A stretch of 64,000 bases of DNA from Paenibacillus sp. RC67 (GTDB lineage Bacteria > Bacillota > Bacilli > Paenibacillales > NBRC-103111), in contig NZ_CP125098.1 of the NCBI RefSeq assembly GCF_030020805.1, positions 5,169,501 through 5,233,500 of the forward strand, written 5' to 3'. The stretch's first letter is position 1. Each line of letters begins with the position of its first letter. The notes under the pieces were generated by a model, which was not told the origin of the DNA, did no database searches, and saw nothing but the letters and a program-made list of their open reading frames with translations. Made by a program: the position numbers and the translations under genes. Shown here piece by piece: positions 37,241 to 46,310 of the stretch.

Positions 37241-38398
37241 TCAACTTGGGATAGTCATTAGCCAGAACGACCAGTCTTTGGGAGGCCGTAAAGCAGTCAA
37301 ATGCCTTGATACCGCGATCAGCCTCGGAGATGAGTATACTTTTTCTGCTCTTCTGGTAAGCTGGACTGCCAGCCCGTTGATCTCGTTGTCAATATTTTGC
37401 CAGGCCCAAGGTAATTCCTCTGCCAAGTAAGGTGCCAAAAACTGAAACCCAAGCTCAATCCCTCTACCATCCTCGGTCCGATAACGCCATAAATCGACTC
37501 CGAGCACATCGCCGCACCTAGCCAAGCTTACAAAGGCGCTCAGTCCATATAATGAGTAGAAAAGCGCCCGATTGCGTTTCAACTCGCGATGAAGTCCTCC
37601 ATCCGGTGTGAATTGCACATCGATTTGCCACTTGGCACGTTCCATCATTTGCCGCGCTGTTTCCAAGTTGCCGATGTAGATGGAAAAAGCCGCCAATTGC
37701 GCCGCATACCAGGACCCGTGATTATCGGTAGCGCGATACTCTTCTTTGCCTGCAGGACTCTCCAACAACCAGTCGCAATAAGCGGCAAACCATTGCTGTA
37801 ACGCCTCGTTATCGGCCTGGGTCCAGCTTATCGATTGCGTCAGTAGATTGACCGAGTCCAGGAGCCCGATTAATTGTACTCCTTCTATAATGCCGATGGC
37901 CATTCCATCATTAACCCCGGGCAGCGAGGCCGCATACTTGAAATTCGGGTTCATTCGGGTTTCTGGATTCAGGAACCAAACTCGCAGCAGCTCGGCTGCT
38001 TTGGCAGCGTAAGCCTCCGAGTCCGAATATAAATACGCCAGCGCCAAAGTGTTAACCCTTACGCGCATATTGAAATAAGGTCCCAAGTCATACTCGTCAC
38101 TGGCTGCCGCCGGATTCGTATACCCGTCGCGACGGATGAAGGGTATTCCGTCGGGCGTATCCGGATTGCGCCAAGCGTATTTTCCAATTGCGAAAAAATC
38201 ATGCATATCTCCGGAAGGAGGGAGATGTCCCTTGTTAACTACGGAATCGGGAGCTTTTTGAAGATAGGAGTCCGCCTCATTAAGTAATGCAGAATAAGCT
38301 GGCATCAGACTCGGTTCATTCGCTTTCACCCTCTCTCGGATACATATCAATTCCTTATAGTCAAGTTGAATTAACGTTGGTACATTCGTTTGTTTCAT
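37241..38398 (-). CDS. Alginate lyase family protein (PL5-like / PF05426 fold)
   Basis: A 385-aa all-helical protein of the alginate-lyase family, which cleaves uronic-acid polymers by beta-elimination in a helical toroid. Family motifs visible are HDFFAIGKYAWRNPDTPDG, NFKYAASLPGVNDG, EEYRATDNHGSWYAAQ (the NHG/Tyr region) and FTPDGGLHRELKRN. No signal peptide, so it may act on imported oligo-uronides. The ATG at 38398 follows GAGGAGGAAATAGCAGTC; the longer frame to 38485 overlaps the upstream gene. It is 79 bp after the secreted glycosidase gene, probably in the same operon. Confidence 0.82.
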   Translation of the reverse strand: MKQTNVPTLIQLDYKELICIRERVKANEPSLMPAYSALLNEADSYLQKAPDSVVNKGHLPPSGDMHDFFAIGKYAWRNPDTPDGIPFIRRDGYTNPAAASDEYDLGPYFNMRVRVNTLALAYLYSDSEAYAAKAAELLRVWFLNPETRMNPNFKYAASLPGVNDGMAIGIIEGVQLIGLLDSVNLLTQSISWTQADNEALQQWFAAYCDWLLESPAGKEEYRATDNHGSWYAAQLAAFSIYIGNLETARQMMERAKWQIDVQFTPDGGLHRELKRNRALFYSLYGLSAFVSLARCGDVLGVDLWRYRTEDGRGIELGFQFLAPYLAEELPWAWQNIDNEINGLAVQLTRRAEKVYSSPRLIAVSRHLTALRPPKDWSFWLMTIPS

Positions 38399-38477
38399 GA
38401 CTGCTATTTCCTCCTCTTTGGGCGTATTATGTAGCCGCGTTAAGCCCGACCGTGGTACTTCTTGAAGCCATTGCGGT

Positions 38478-40646
38478 CTACTCAACCGAAGGCTTTAAGG
38501 CAATGACTGTGACAGAATAAGGATCAAGAGACAAGCTAGCCGCTCCCGCTTCATACTGAACCGGATTGACTTGAGCCAAAGCAGGGTTCGTATCGGCTGC
38601 GCCCGTTCCCTTCAGTACCCATGTTTCAATATTGGCGCTGGTTGTATAGTTTTGTATGTTCAGTTGGACTGGTACCGGATCGGCGTTAGAGTTAACGAAA
38701 AAGACGGACAACTCACGGCTTGACGGTGAATAGCTGGCGAAGGCGGAAACATCCGTCGCTCCGGTCGTCGATACCATCTGATCTCTTAGAAACTTATTCC
38801 ACACTTGAATCGCCTTACCCATAGGCAGCAGATTACCATTCTCATCAATGGCTGATCTTTCATCCCGCGGATTGTTGTTGAGCCCTTTGCGAGTGACCCA
38901 GAAGTGGACGTAATCGACTTTGTCATACTGCAATATTTTACCGATCTTCGTAGCAAATAACGCGGCACGGCTCATATTGTTAGGCATTTGGGCACCTGAA
39001 GAATACGTGCTTGTCTCCGTTATCGAAATTTGAATTCGGTTCCTGTCTTCCGGCTTGAAATACGTATTGACATGGGTAACGATCGTATTCAGCGGACTGA
39101 CATTGGCACTCCCGTACAAATGAACAATAACGAAATCAGCTTTGGATGACACGGCAGGCATCACCGTACTATTCCATGTGAACGAATCATAGACGGGTAC
39201 GCCTACATGAATCGTGGGATCGACTGCTTTCATGGCTGTGGCGAACTCATTGAACACATCGGCATACTCCTGAGGAGTCCATATGTAACCGGATTGTGAC
39301 GAGTAGAACGGTTCATTACCAATTTCCCAATATTTCACGTTCCATCCGTTAATGACATTAGCATAACGGACCCATTCCACTGCCGCCTCCTTTAACTGCG
39401 CTTTCGTCTTGAACCAATCCGCATCTGTCGCTTTCATCGCATCAAGACCGACAATAACGAATGGCTGTACGCCGGTTTCATTCACAACACCCATGAACTC
39501 ATTGAAATCCTGAGTCTCTTTATACGTTCCATCCGGATTAATCAGCGCTTTCTCGGCAGTAGTCAACGGATGCTCGGTTGAATAATAATACGATAGCTGT
39601 GGTTGAAGGACACTGTTGGCTGCTGTTGGATAAGGTGCGCCTGTCCACAAGTATCTGTCACTGGCTTCACCTTCCCCGAATCGCACCGTTCCCGCACCGA
39701 GTGCTTGCAGCGATTGGGAAAGTGTTTTTTGTCGGTTCGGATGATACAAATCGGAGTCGAACAAATGGTTGGATACTACACCGAGAGGCGAATGGCTTAC
39801 ATCATTAAGTATGGAATATACGTTAACCGTAACGTTCTGATTCGCCGGAGGACCAGAGCTGTTCTCGTCCGGAATTGCTGTCACTTTCAGGTTGTCAATG
39901 CCGATGGCTCCCCTCCCTGCCGATATGGAAATAAACCTTAGTGAAGCGACACTGCTTGCTTCCGCGACTTGAAACCCTTCGTAATCAACGGTTCCGAGGA
40001 GTATCGCGCCCGTCTGATCATAGGTATAGCTCTTCACTTTCTTCTGGGTAAAATCAACCTCCAGCTTAATCTTGTACCAGTCTCCATCTACGTAGGAGCT
40101 TGCAGGCATCATATTGGTGGAGACATTTTGGCCTGCTTCGTTTTTTTGCAGCATTTTGTACACATAGCCGTTACCTGCCGTACTGTTCTGAACCTGGGTA
40201 ATGTTTTCGTTCTGATCGCTGAGTAGCGTAGCACCGAAATAATCATGCTTGTAGCTCGGATCCGTGTCCGCTACCGTCTTCATATCGAATTCGATATAAG
40301 CAAATCCGCTTTTGAGCTTCGGAAAATTGACTTTTGCATAAGCGGAGCTCGTACCCGAGTCGGTGATAAGTATATATTTATTACTCGGGTTTGACGGGTA
40401 CGGTTCAAGCGTGACGGAAGTCGTTGCCGGTGCGCTGAACTGCCACCAAATGGGCTGTGTTGATGAAGACGGCATCTCGCTTCTGCTTGCATACGCATCG
40501 AAATTATCTTCATAAACGAGCTGTTCGTTCCCTCCTGCGGCTTCAGCCGAAGCTTGATAATGTACGAACACCGCATTTAGCATTACAAAAACAAGCAATA
40601 CCTTCACAAAGGATTTCTTGACTACACTGGTTGATGGATACACCAT
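38478..40646 (-). CDS. Secreted multidomain clan GH-A glycosidase
   Basis: A 722-aa exported protein. Signal peptide to about residue 36 (ends ASAEAAGG). A beta-sandwich carbohydrate-binding-like domain spans 41-257 (YEDNFDAYASRSEMP to GAIGIDNLKV). A TIM barrel (about 275-610) has acid/base Glu445 in YWEIGNEPFY and probable nucleophile Glu544 in SITETS. A beta-sandwich at the C-terminus has SRELSVFFVNSN. This is the clan GH-A plan seen in GH39/GH51-like arabinofuranosidases and xylosidases; the family cannot be fixed by eye. ATG after AAAGGAGGATT. It degrades plant polysaccharide outside the cell together with the downstream lyase-family gene. Confidence 0.8.
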   Translation of the reverse strand: MVYPSTSVVKKSFVKVLLVFVMLNAVFVHYQASAEAAGGNEQLVYEDNFDAYASRSEMPSSSTQPIWWQFSAPATTSVTLEPYPSNPSNKYILITDSGTSSAYAKVNFPKLKSGFAYIEFDMKTVADTDPSYKHDYFGATLLSDQNENITQVQNSTAGNGYVYKMLQKNEAGQNVSTNMMPASSYVDGDWYKIKLEVDFTQKKVKSYTYDQTGAILLGTVDYEGFQVAEASSVASLRFISISAGRGAIGIDNLKVTAIPDENSSGPPANQNVTVNVYSILNDVSHSPLGVVSNHLFDSDLYHPNRQKTLSQSLQALGAGTVRFGEGEASDRYLWTGAPYPTAANSVLQPQLSYYYSTEHPLTTAEKALINPDGTYKETQDFNEFMGVVNETGVQPFVIVGLDAMKATDADWFKTKAQLKEAAVEWVRYANVINGWNVKYWEIGNEPFYSSQSGYIWTPQEYADVFNEFATAMKAVDPTIHVGVPVYDSFTWNSTVMPAVSSKADFVIVHLYGSANVSPLNTIVTHVNTYFKPEDRNRIQISITETSTYSSGAQMPNNMSRAALFATKIGKILQYDKVDYVHFWVTRKGLNNNPRDERSAIDENGNLLPMGKAIQVWNKFLRDQMVSTTGATDVSAFASYSPSSRELSVFFVNSNADPVPVQLNIQNYTTSANIETWVLKGTGAADTNPALAQVNPVQYEAGAASLSLDPYSVTVIALKPSVE

Positions 40647-40781
40647 AATCCTCCTTTTTCAATGCAATATACTGAAAGAATGTCCCGCATTTGAAACCCC
40701 TTTCATCTTTAATGTAAACACAAAGCTGCGACATGTACATAGACGATAAATAAAAAAATATGGAGAATTAATTGATACTGC

Positions 40782-40808
40782 ATTGGGATCTTCCCAATCG
40801 TTTTTTTT
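40782..40808 (+). terminator. Orphan plus-strand intrinsic terminator
   Basis: ATTGGGA-TCT-TCCCAAT followed by CG and eight T residues, a canonical structure reading rightwards. No plus-strand gene precedes it: upstream are only the 5' end and leader of the minus-strand glycosidase. It could end a small antisense or leader RNA starting between 40650 and 40780. Confidence 0.65.
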
Positions 40809-40877
40809 GTTAACATTATAGCTGTAAACATGCCATACATTTTAAACATTAATCCATAAACATTATAATTCCGTCCA

Positions 40878-40905
40878 TTTACTCTAATAAATATAAACAT
40901 ATAAT
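40878..40905 (+). promoter_or_regulatory. Promoter of the FAD-oxidoreductase pair
   Basis: -35 TTTACT (40878-40883), 16-bp spacer, -10 TATAAT (40900-40905), about 70 bp before the ATG at 40978. Confidence 0.55.
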
Positions 40906-40977
40906 GGGAATATGATTTTTATTAATTATCCATTCAGTGTTCGATATTGTGAAAATGAAGGAAGAGAGGGATAGGAT

Positions 40978-41853
40978 ATGACAGCTGAAGCAGCCCATTA
41001 TCAGCTGCTCGTTTGCGGAGCAACCTGTGCCGGACTAGGCGCAGCATTAGCTGCTAAACTCCCCGTCATTGTAGTGGAAAGGTCGGCAGGTGTCGGTCAG
41101 GAGTTTATCGAGACATTTAATCCAGGCAGCTTCGAAGCCATGGATGATCTTCGGGTTAGTCCATTGGAACAATCGCTGCATGCAGAGCTGATTGAACGGA
41201 GTTTGATGGAGCCCGGAGGCGGTCCCGTCCATTTGCCAGGCGTTCATTCCGTGCTGTGCAAACGCATTCAAGATGCTGGCTTGAAGGTGCTTTTTCTGAC
41301 TGAGATTATAGAAATAACGCCTACGGGGGATGGCTTCGAGGTGACGCTATACAACGTCTCCGGCTTTCAAACAATACGAGTGGACCGAATTCTAGATACG
41401 ACCAGCTGCAGATTTTCACGACCCGACCAGCATTATGCGCCGGTTAACCGTAAAATCATAAGAGCGCATTTATCAGCTGGGATATCCGGTAACGAAACCA
41501 CACCAATCGTTCAGCCGTTAGATGAGCAGGCACAAATCCTCCAAGGCAGATTTCCATCGGAACGCATCCTGGCACTTACTGTGGATACCGGTACAGATTG
41601 GCCGGCCGCCCGGCACAGCTTGCAGGAATATTGGAGGGCACGTCCTGCCAGCCTTGCATTATGGACGATTGCAGCCGTTGCCAGTACATTCGGCGAGCAG
41701 GTTCCGCAAGGACCGATAGAGCTTGCAGCGCATTGGATATGGCTTCCATCGGAATCTAGCCCTCACCCATTACTAGCGTTCCGCCAAGGATGTCAGTATT
41801 CTCGGCTTCAATCAGAGGAGGGCGTTAACGATGGATATCGCAAGACTATATAA
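40978..41853 (+). CDS. FAD/NAD(P)-binding oxidoreductase-like protein, short
   Basis: A 291-aa protein with an N-terminal dinucleotide fold (LLVCGATCAGLGAALAAKLPVIVVERS, a GxGxxG variant ending in the acidic residue that binds ribose). A strand-rich region follows with FHLPGVHSVLCKRIQDAGLKV-type topology as in FAD_oxidored proteins (VHLPGVHSVLCKRIQ). It resembles a shortened version of the larger downstream flavoprotein. The second FAD-contact motif (AGRC near the C-terminus) is missing, so it may be a companion subunit or a degenerate copy. ATG after GAGAGGGATAGGAT. It overlaps the next gene by 23 bp. Confidence 0.65.
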   Translation: MTAEAAHYQLLVCGATCAGLGAALAAKLPVIVVERSAGVGQEFIETFNPGSFEAMDDLRVSPLEQSLHAELIERSLMEPGGGPVHLPGVHSVLCKRIQDAGLKVLFLTEIIEITPTGDGFEVTLYNVSGFQTIRVDRILDTTSCRFSRPDQHYAPVNRKIIRAHLSAGISGNETTPIVQPLDEQAQILQGRFPSERILALTVDTGTDWPAARHSLQEYWRARPASLALWTIAAVASTFGEQVPQGPIELAAHWIWLPSESSPHPLLAFRQGCQYSRLQSEEGVNDGYRKTI

Positions 41854-43711
41854 CGGGCACGCTGTAACTAAGCCATTTACCGGACAGACCGACTTCCATT
41901 TTGACTGCATTGTAGTAGGATTGGGAACAGCAGGTGCTATAGCCGCAATCTCCGCAGCGCAAAAGGGCTTAAGGGTACTAGGAATCGAGAGATTAACCTG
42001 CATGGGCGGTACGGGCACAGCAGGGGCCGTTCTAGGTTATTATTTCGGGAACAAGGGCGGACTGTTCGAATCGATAGATGACGACTCATTAGCTTTGGAA
42101 AAGCAGCAGATCTACACGCCCTCCCGAGGCATTAACGCCGAGGCCAAAAAGTATGTGCTTGAACAAGAAGCATTGAAAGCCGGAGCTGCTCTTCGCTATG
42201 ACAGTACAGTGACTGGCGTGCTGCTTGAGGGGATGATGCTACGGGGCATTGAGTGGTTCTCTCCAGAAGGCAGGTTCACGGCAGGATGCTCCGTTATCAT
42301 TGATGCGACCGGCGATGCAGATGTATGCGCAATGGCCGGTTGCGAGCTGCGGGGCGGTCGTGATTTTGACAGCCAGGCCCAGCCCTACTCGAATGTATAT
42401 GTCTATTTGGATCAAGGCAAGGTCAACTTCCGATATACCGATTCAGGTTATGTAGATCCCAGAGATGCTTCCAGCGTATCAGAGGCTATAATTTCATCGG
42501 CGACCTTGCGTACGCATTTAAGACCCGTTTATGAGAAGGACAACCGGATGCTGCGGATTGCCCCCTTACTCGGGGTCAGAGAAGGCCGATTTATAGAGGG
42601 AGAAGAAACAGTAACGCTGGAGAGCTTCCTGAATCAACGTTATTCAAGTGAGCCCGTGTTTTTCGCATATTCGAATGCGGACAACCACAGTAAAGACCTT
42701 GCTTTCGAGAGTGAGTTCCAACAGCGCTGGACTGTCGCCTCCAGCATGTGGGGTTACAATTTTACCGTCCCGATTCCAATCGGAGCGCTAATTCCCAAAG
42801 GCTATGACGGGCTGCTTGTTGCAGGGCGCTGCCTATCCGTTGATCATGATATGGCCGCATGCGTCCGAATGAAACGCGATATGCAGAAATGTGGAGAAGC
42901 TGCCGCCAATGCTGCGTATTTATCCATAAGTATGCAGCTTTCTTTGAGGGACATTCCCTATTCCCAATTGGCTGCTGCGTTGCACGAAACCGGATGCTTG
43001 TCCGCTAAGGATGAGATTCGATTCAAGGAAACGTTATCCGTTCATGACGAAGCCAATCCTATTGTTCAATGGGTGACGAATCCCGAACATATAAAACGTG
43101 GTTTAGCCGGGAACAAGCCGGGTCTTGCGATATGGTCCTCCTTCCTGTTAAAAGACAGCATTCGAGCACAGCTCACGAAATGGAGTGCTGCAACGGAGCA
43201 AGAGCATCTTCGCAAGCATGCCGCTTTTGCATTGGCCTTGCTGGATGATGAAGCTGCAGCCCCAGTCCTTAGAGAGATGGTGCGGGAGAAGGATCCGTTT
43301 GTACCGAAGACGAGCCGTAAATACAATCAAGTTAGAGGCTATACAGCGATCTTCCTGCTTGGCTTGTTAGCGGATCGTGAGATTGTACCGGACTTGACTT
43401 CAATTCTGACGTATGAGTCAGGACAATGGACGTATGGGGATGAAAATAAAGAGTTTCTGGCGGACAGCCATGAGCTTTATTTCCAGTATGTATCCTTCTC
43501 GATTATGGCATTAGCAAGAATTGGTGACAGCCATCTGGACTGCCGCCAAGAGATTATTAATGGTTATCGTACCTTGCTTGGCCGGAGCGGCCTGAATTTA
43601 TCCGTTACTTTCAAAGGCAGTACAGACATTAAATGTGATATGAACGGGAAAATCCGCAAAGTCATTAATGAGACGCTGCAGAGATGGAATGCAGAAGTTG
43701 AGATGCAATAA
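41831..43711 (+). CDS. FAD-dependent oxidoreductase (FAD_oxidored family) with HEAT-like tail
   Basis: A 626-aa flavoprotein. FAD-binding N-terminus is CIVVGLGTAGAIAAISAAQKG with ERLTCMGGTGTAGAVLGYY; SVIIDATGDADVCAMAGCE and the closing motif LLVAGRCLSVDHDMAACVRM are both typical of PF12831 enzymes. The last 190 residues contain HEAT-like helical repeats (FALALLDDEAAAPVLREMV, FLLGLLADREIVPDL). ATG follows GAGGAGGGCGTTAACG inside the upstream gene, so the pair is coupled. Relatives in Paenibacillus and Bacteroidetes sit in polysaccharide clusters; a role in oxidising a sugar residue is inferred. Confidence 0.83.
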   Translation: MDIARLYNGHAVTKPFTGQTDFHFDCIVVGLGTAGAIAAISAAQKGLRVLGIERLTCMGGTGTAGAVLGYYFGNKGGLFESIDDDSLALEKQQIYTPSRGINAEAKKYVLEQEALKAGAALRYDSTVTGVLLEGMMLRGIEWFSPEGRFTAGCSVIIDATGDADVCAMAGCELRGGRDFDSQAQPYSNVYVYLDQGKVNFRYTDSGYVDPRDASSVSEAIISSATLRTHLRPVYEKDNRMLRIAPLLGVREGRFIEGEETVTLESFLNQRYSSEPVFFAYSNADNHSKDLAFESEFQQRWTVASSMWGYNFTVPIPIGALIPKGYDGLLVAGRCLSVDHDMAACVRMKRDMQKCGEAAANAAYLSISMQLSLRDIPYSQLAAALHETGCLSAKDEIRFKETLSVHDEANPIVQWVTNPEHIKRGLAGNKPGLAIWSSFLLKDSIRAQLTKWSAATEQEHLRKHAAFALALLDDEAAAPVLREMVREKDPFVPKTSRKYNQVRGYTAIFLLGLLADREIVPDLTSILTYESGQWTYGDENKEFLADSHELYFQYVSFSIMALARIGDSHLDCRQEIINGYRTLLGRSGLNLSVTFKGSTDIKCDMNGKIRKVINETLQRWNAEVEMQ

Positions 43712-43976
43712 CCCTAGCTAGTGCTTGCTTCCCTATATGATAAAAAAGAAGATTAAGGCGAAACTTAGTTGTTCCTTTTTTTGACAACCTGTTGGTAAGG
43801 AAATTACATGTTGATTAAAGGGGCAATGAACATGGTGGTCCACAATAAACCATGACACGGAAGGCTCGGAAAATCACAATGGATTTCTCATGGGCTACGG
43901 ATAGCTGAAGTTTTAAGTAAGGCATGACTCAAGGTTCAAGCCGATTATCCGAGACTATAAGTCCAAATGGCTCAAA

Positions 43977-44012
43977 AAAACGCCACTGCAATGATGCAGT
44001 GACGTTTTTTCT
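43977..44012 (+). terminator. Terminator of the FAD-oxidoreductase operon
   Basis: CACTGCA-ATGA-TGCAGTG stem extended by AACG/CGTT and followed by TTTTTTCT. It lies about 270 bp after the stop at 43711; the stretch between contains no recognisable gene. Confidence 0.8.
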
Positions 44013-44206
44013 ATTCTAAAGTGATGTATACATCTTCATCCTAGGTCCCTACCATTACAAGAGTTATTGGCCTCTTTAGTTCACTTGCCTGCTATTTTGC
44101 GACAAAACACAGCATGTACAACATAAATCAAACACTAGCCCTCAACAGCGCGGTTCCTCTTAGGCCGCGTCTTTTGTATTTAGTCCCTCCATAACGAACG
44201 ACAATA

Positions 44207-44283
44207 TACAATTTACCCGGGTAATATTGACTTTTTTATTTTTACCCAGGTAAAATTGGCCAGGCATTCAAAGGAGGAGGTAC
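44207..44283 (+). promoter_or_regulatory. Operator-flanked promoter and ribosome site without an evident gene
   Basis: TTTACCCGGGTAA (about 44211-44223), then -35 TTGACT (about 44227), an 18-bp spacer and -10 TAAAAT. The second site TTTACCCAGGTAAAA overlaps the -10. About 20 bp on is a perfect ribosome site AAAGGAGGAGGT, but no start codon follows in place: the frame after it reads TTA ATA CCC and soon stops. It looks like the 5' end of a repressor-controlled gene whose body has been lost. Confidence 0.5.
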
Positions 44284-44374
44284 GTTAATACCCACGCCGG
44301 TTCTCTGCTAATCCCATAAAAAATGGTTCCGCTTATACCCCTAGATTGCAATAATTACACCTGGCTATCTCACT

Positions 44375-46114
44375 TTATTCTTCTTCGAACAGTTTCTCGC
44401 CGCGATGGAGGCGCCATGCAATTTTCGCCGTATGAGGCGTCTCGCGGGAAGTCGGAGCATGTGCCGCCAAATAACGGGTTACCGCAAGGATCAGCGTTTC
44501 CCGGGCTTTCTCAGCGAACGGCCCCGACTCGGAAGTCCAGCGGTCATATTCTGATACGGCCGCCTCGTACATTTGGAAGGAGTGGAATTCCGCATCCTCT
44601 CGAAGCAGCGCATGACCCAATACGTTAAATAATGGCTCCGGTTTTCCACCGCTGCGCAGATAGCGGATCACCCATGCCGCCGCCGGCGCCACCTGCTGCT
44701 GTTTGTCGAGAATCTCAAGCAGCTCCGCGGGCTGTGGCACTTCCTCAGCCGCGCCAATTGCAGACGGTCTCGGGGCAGAGGGAATGTTCAAAAACCGGTC
44801 GAGGTAAATCGTAACCGCTGTATGGAAAATGCCGCGAACCAGCCATGTATCGGCGGAACGGATCAGGCCTTCGTGAACGGCGTGAGCATGCGTAAACGTG
44901 TGTAGCACCGAAATCCAGTCCCCGAAATCGTTCTGCGTATGGAAGCGGACGACCCGTTCCGCCGCAGCCAATGCGGCAATTTGCGAGATGCGCACCGGAG
45001 AGGCGCCGCAGAGCAAAGCTTCCTTCAGCACGCGAACGGTCTGCAGCGGTTCGTCTCCGAGCAGCGCTTGAAAAAGCTCTTCGTCGCCGATGCCGGAGCC
45101 TTCGTTTTCAGAGGCAACGCCCTTATTGGACAGCTCCTCGAAAGCTTCCTTCAACGGCTGAACCAAATTGACCGGAGACTGCCAGCTGTGAAGCTCTTCG
45201 CTTCGCGAGGCGTCTCCGAACATCGGAACAAGCGAAGCGAGGACATAATTGCGCTGTTCGTGCCCGATATACTTCAAGCTCTCGAATGCTTTATTATGGA
45301 AATCCAGCGTATGGCCTCCATTAATATAGAAATGGTCCGTCGACGCCAAGCTCATCATAGAGAATAACTGCTTCTCATCCGCTCCCGCCTGTACGGCGGT
45401 CAGCAGTACCCGTTCGGCGCCGCGCGTATCCCGAACCTCGATGCAATCGCGGTACCATTCCTTTAATCGTTCTTCGGAGACTCCCGTATTTGGGAGTGGA
45501 TCGAGTAAGAAGCGCGTTCCGCTTCCGGCTGAGTCGCGGGCAGTACGCTGCAGCCCTTGATACAACGCAAGGATGCGGCCTTGTTTATCAAGCTTGGGCA
45601 GGACGTTAGCCATCGCAGTAAGAATCGTTAATCCGGAACTCCACCCTTGCCTCCGCTGTTTGACCCCGAATTCAATCCCAATCGCTGCGATTTCCATCTC
45701 GGAAACGCCCGCTTCGATTAAACCTACTACGGCCTTGGCTATGACAAGACCGATATTTTGCTCAAGGCCGCCCAGAAGCCGGTTTTTATACAGCTGCACT
45801 TGATTGCCGTTCCGGGAATTTGGGTTGACCCAAATCAATCCGTCACGAACGATTAAGTCGTGTACTGGAACATCGTCCGCCCAAGGGTCGAGCGTTCCGC
45901 CGCTGCACACGTCAAACCGTGCATGATGCCAATGACATGTCAAAATTCCGTTGCACAAACTTCCCATGTGGAGGGGAAAACCGAGGTGAGGGCACCGGTT
46001 GTCAAGTGCATACACTTTATCCTCGTGATAGAAAACTACGATGCCCCCCTTGATCAGCTTAGGACCTTGCTCTCGAATCTCTTCTACCGTACCCGCCTGA
46101 ATCCAACCGTTCAT
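44375..46114 (-). CDS. Rieske [2Fe-2S] protein with large unrecognised C-terminal domain
   Basis: A 579-aa protein. Residues 1-105 form a Rieske ferredoxin-like domain with cluster ligands Cys41/His43 (CPHLG) and Cys60/His63 (CHWH). Residues 120-560 are mostly helical and match no family I know; striking His-rich stretches are DHFYINGGHTLDFHNK and LHTFTHAHAVHEG, which could ligate a metal. This is not the usual ring-hydroxylating alpha-subunit layout. ATG at 46114 after GGAGGCGTTTTC; the longer frame to 46168 has no ribosome site. The gene seems more GC-rich than its neighbours and is flanked by repeat and promoter remnants, suggesting transfer. An oxidative catalytic role is inference. Confidence 0.78.
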   Translation of the reverse strand: MNGWIQAGTVEEIREQGPKLIKGGIVVFYHEDKVYALDNRCPHLGFPLHMGSLCNGILTCHWHHARFDVCSGGTLDPWADDVPVHDLIVRDGLIWVNPNSRNGNQVQLYKNRLLGGLEQNIGLVIAKAVVGLIEAGVSEMEIAAIGIEFGVKQRRQGWSSGLTILTAMANVLPKLDKQGRILALYQGLQRTARDSAGSGTRFLLDPLPNTGVSEERLKEWYRDCIEVRDTRGAERVLLTAVQAGADEKQLFSMMSLASTDHFYINGGHTLDFHNKAFESLKYIGHEQRNYVLASLVPMFGDASRSEELHSWQSPVNLVQPLKEAFEELSNKGVASENEGSGIGDEELFQALLGDEPLQTVRVLKEALLCGASPVRISQIAALAAAERVVRFHTQNDFGDWISVLHTFTHAHAVHEGLIRSADTWLVRGIFHTAVTIYLDRFLNIPSAPRPSAIGAAEEVPQPAELLEILDKQQQVAPAAAWVIRYLRSGGKPEPLFNVLGHALLREDAEFHSFQMYEAAVSEYDRWTSESGPFAEKARETLILAVTRYLAAHAPTSRETPHTAKIAWRLHRGEKLFEEE

Positions 46115-46177
46115 GAAAACGCCTCCAATTCTCGATATAATGCACTTTCCTTGTTTATACAATATCATACTTTGGAT

Positions 46178-46205
46178 ACTTTATAAATATGTATATTTAT
46201 AAAGT
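46178..46205. promoter_or_regulatory. Perfect 28-bp palindrome upstream of the Rieske gene
   Basis: ACTTTATAAATAT-GT-ATATTTATAAAGT: two perfect 13-bp arms with a 2-bp centre, 64 bp before the Rieske ATG. The size and symmetry suit a dimeric repressor (TetR, ArsR or similar). No regulator gene of that type is nearby. Confidence 0.65.
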
Positions 46206-46310
46206 TGATGCATGATTATATAACAAAATTCTCCTGTTAACGTATGGTCCCCTGCCGCCAGTGCATAAGAACTTAACTTCCTTGTCCGTTCGACTGTCCG
46301 GTCCCGTCGG

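Noticed and set aside
40686..40699. Cre box TGAAACCCCTTTCA upstream of the GH-A glycosidase
   Set aside because: The central CG required in cre sites is CC here, so it fails the consensus despite good outer symmetry.
44323..44628. 101-codon plus frame behind the operator-flanked promoter
   Set aside because: It starts 40 bp away from the ribosome site without a site of its own and runs opposite conserved Rieske-protein coding sequence.
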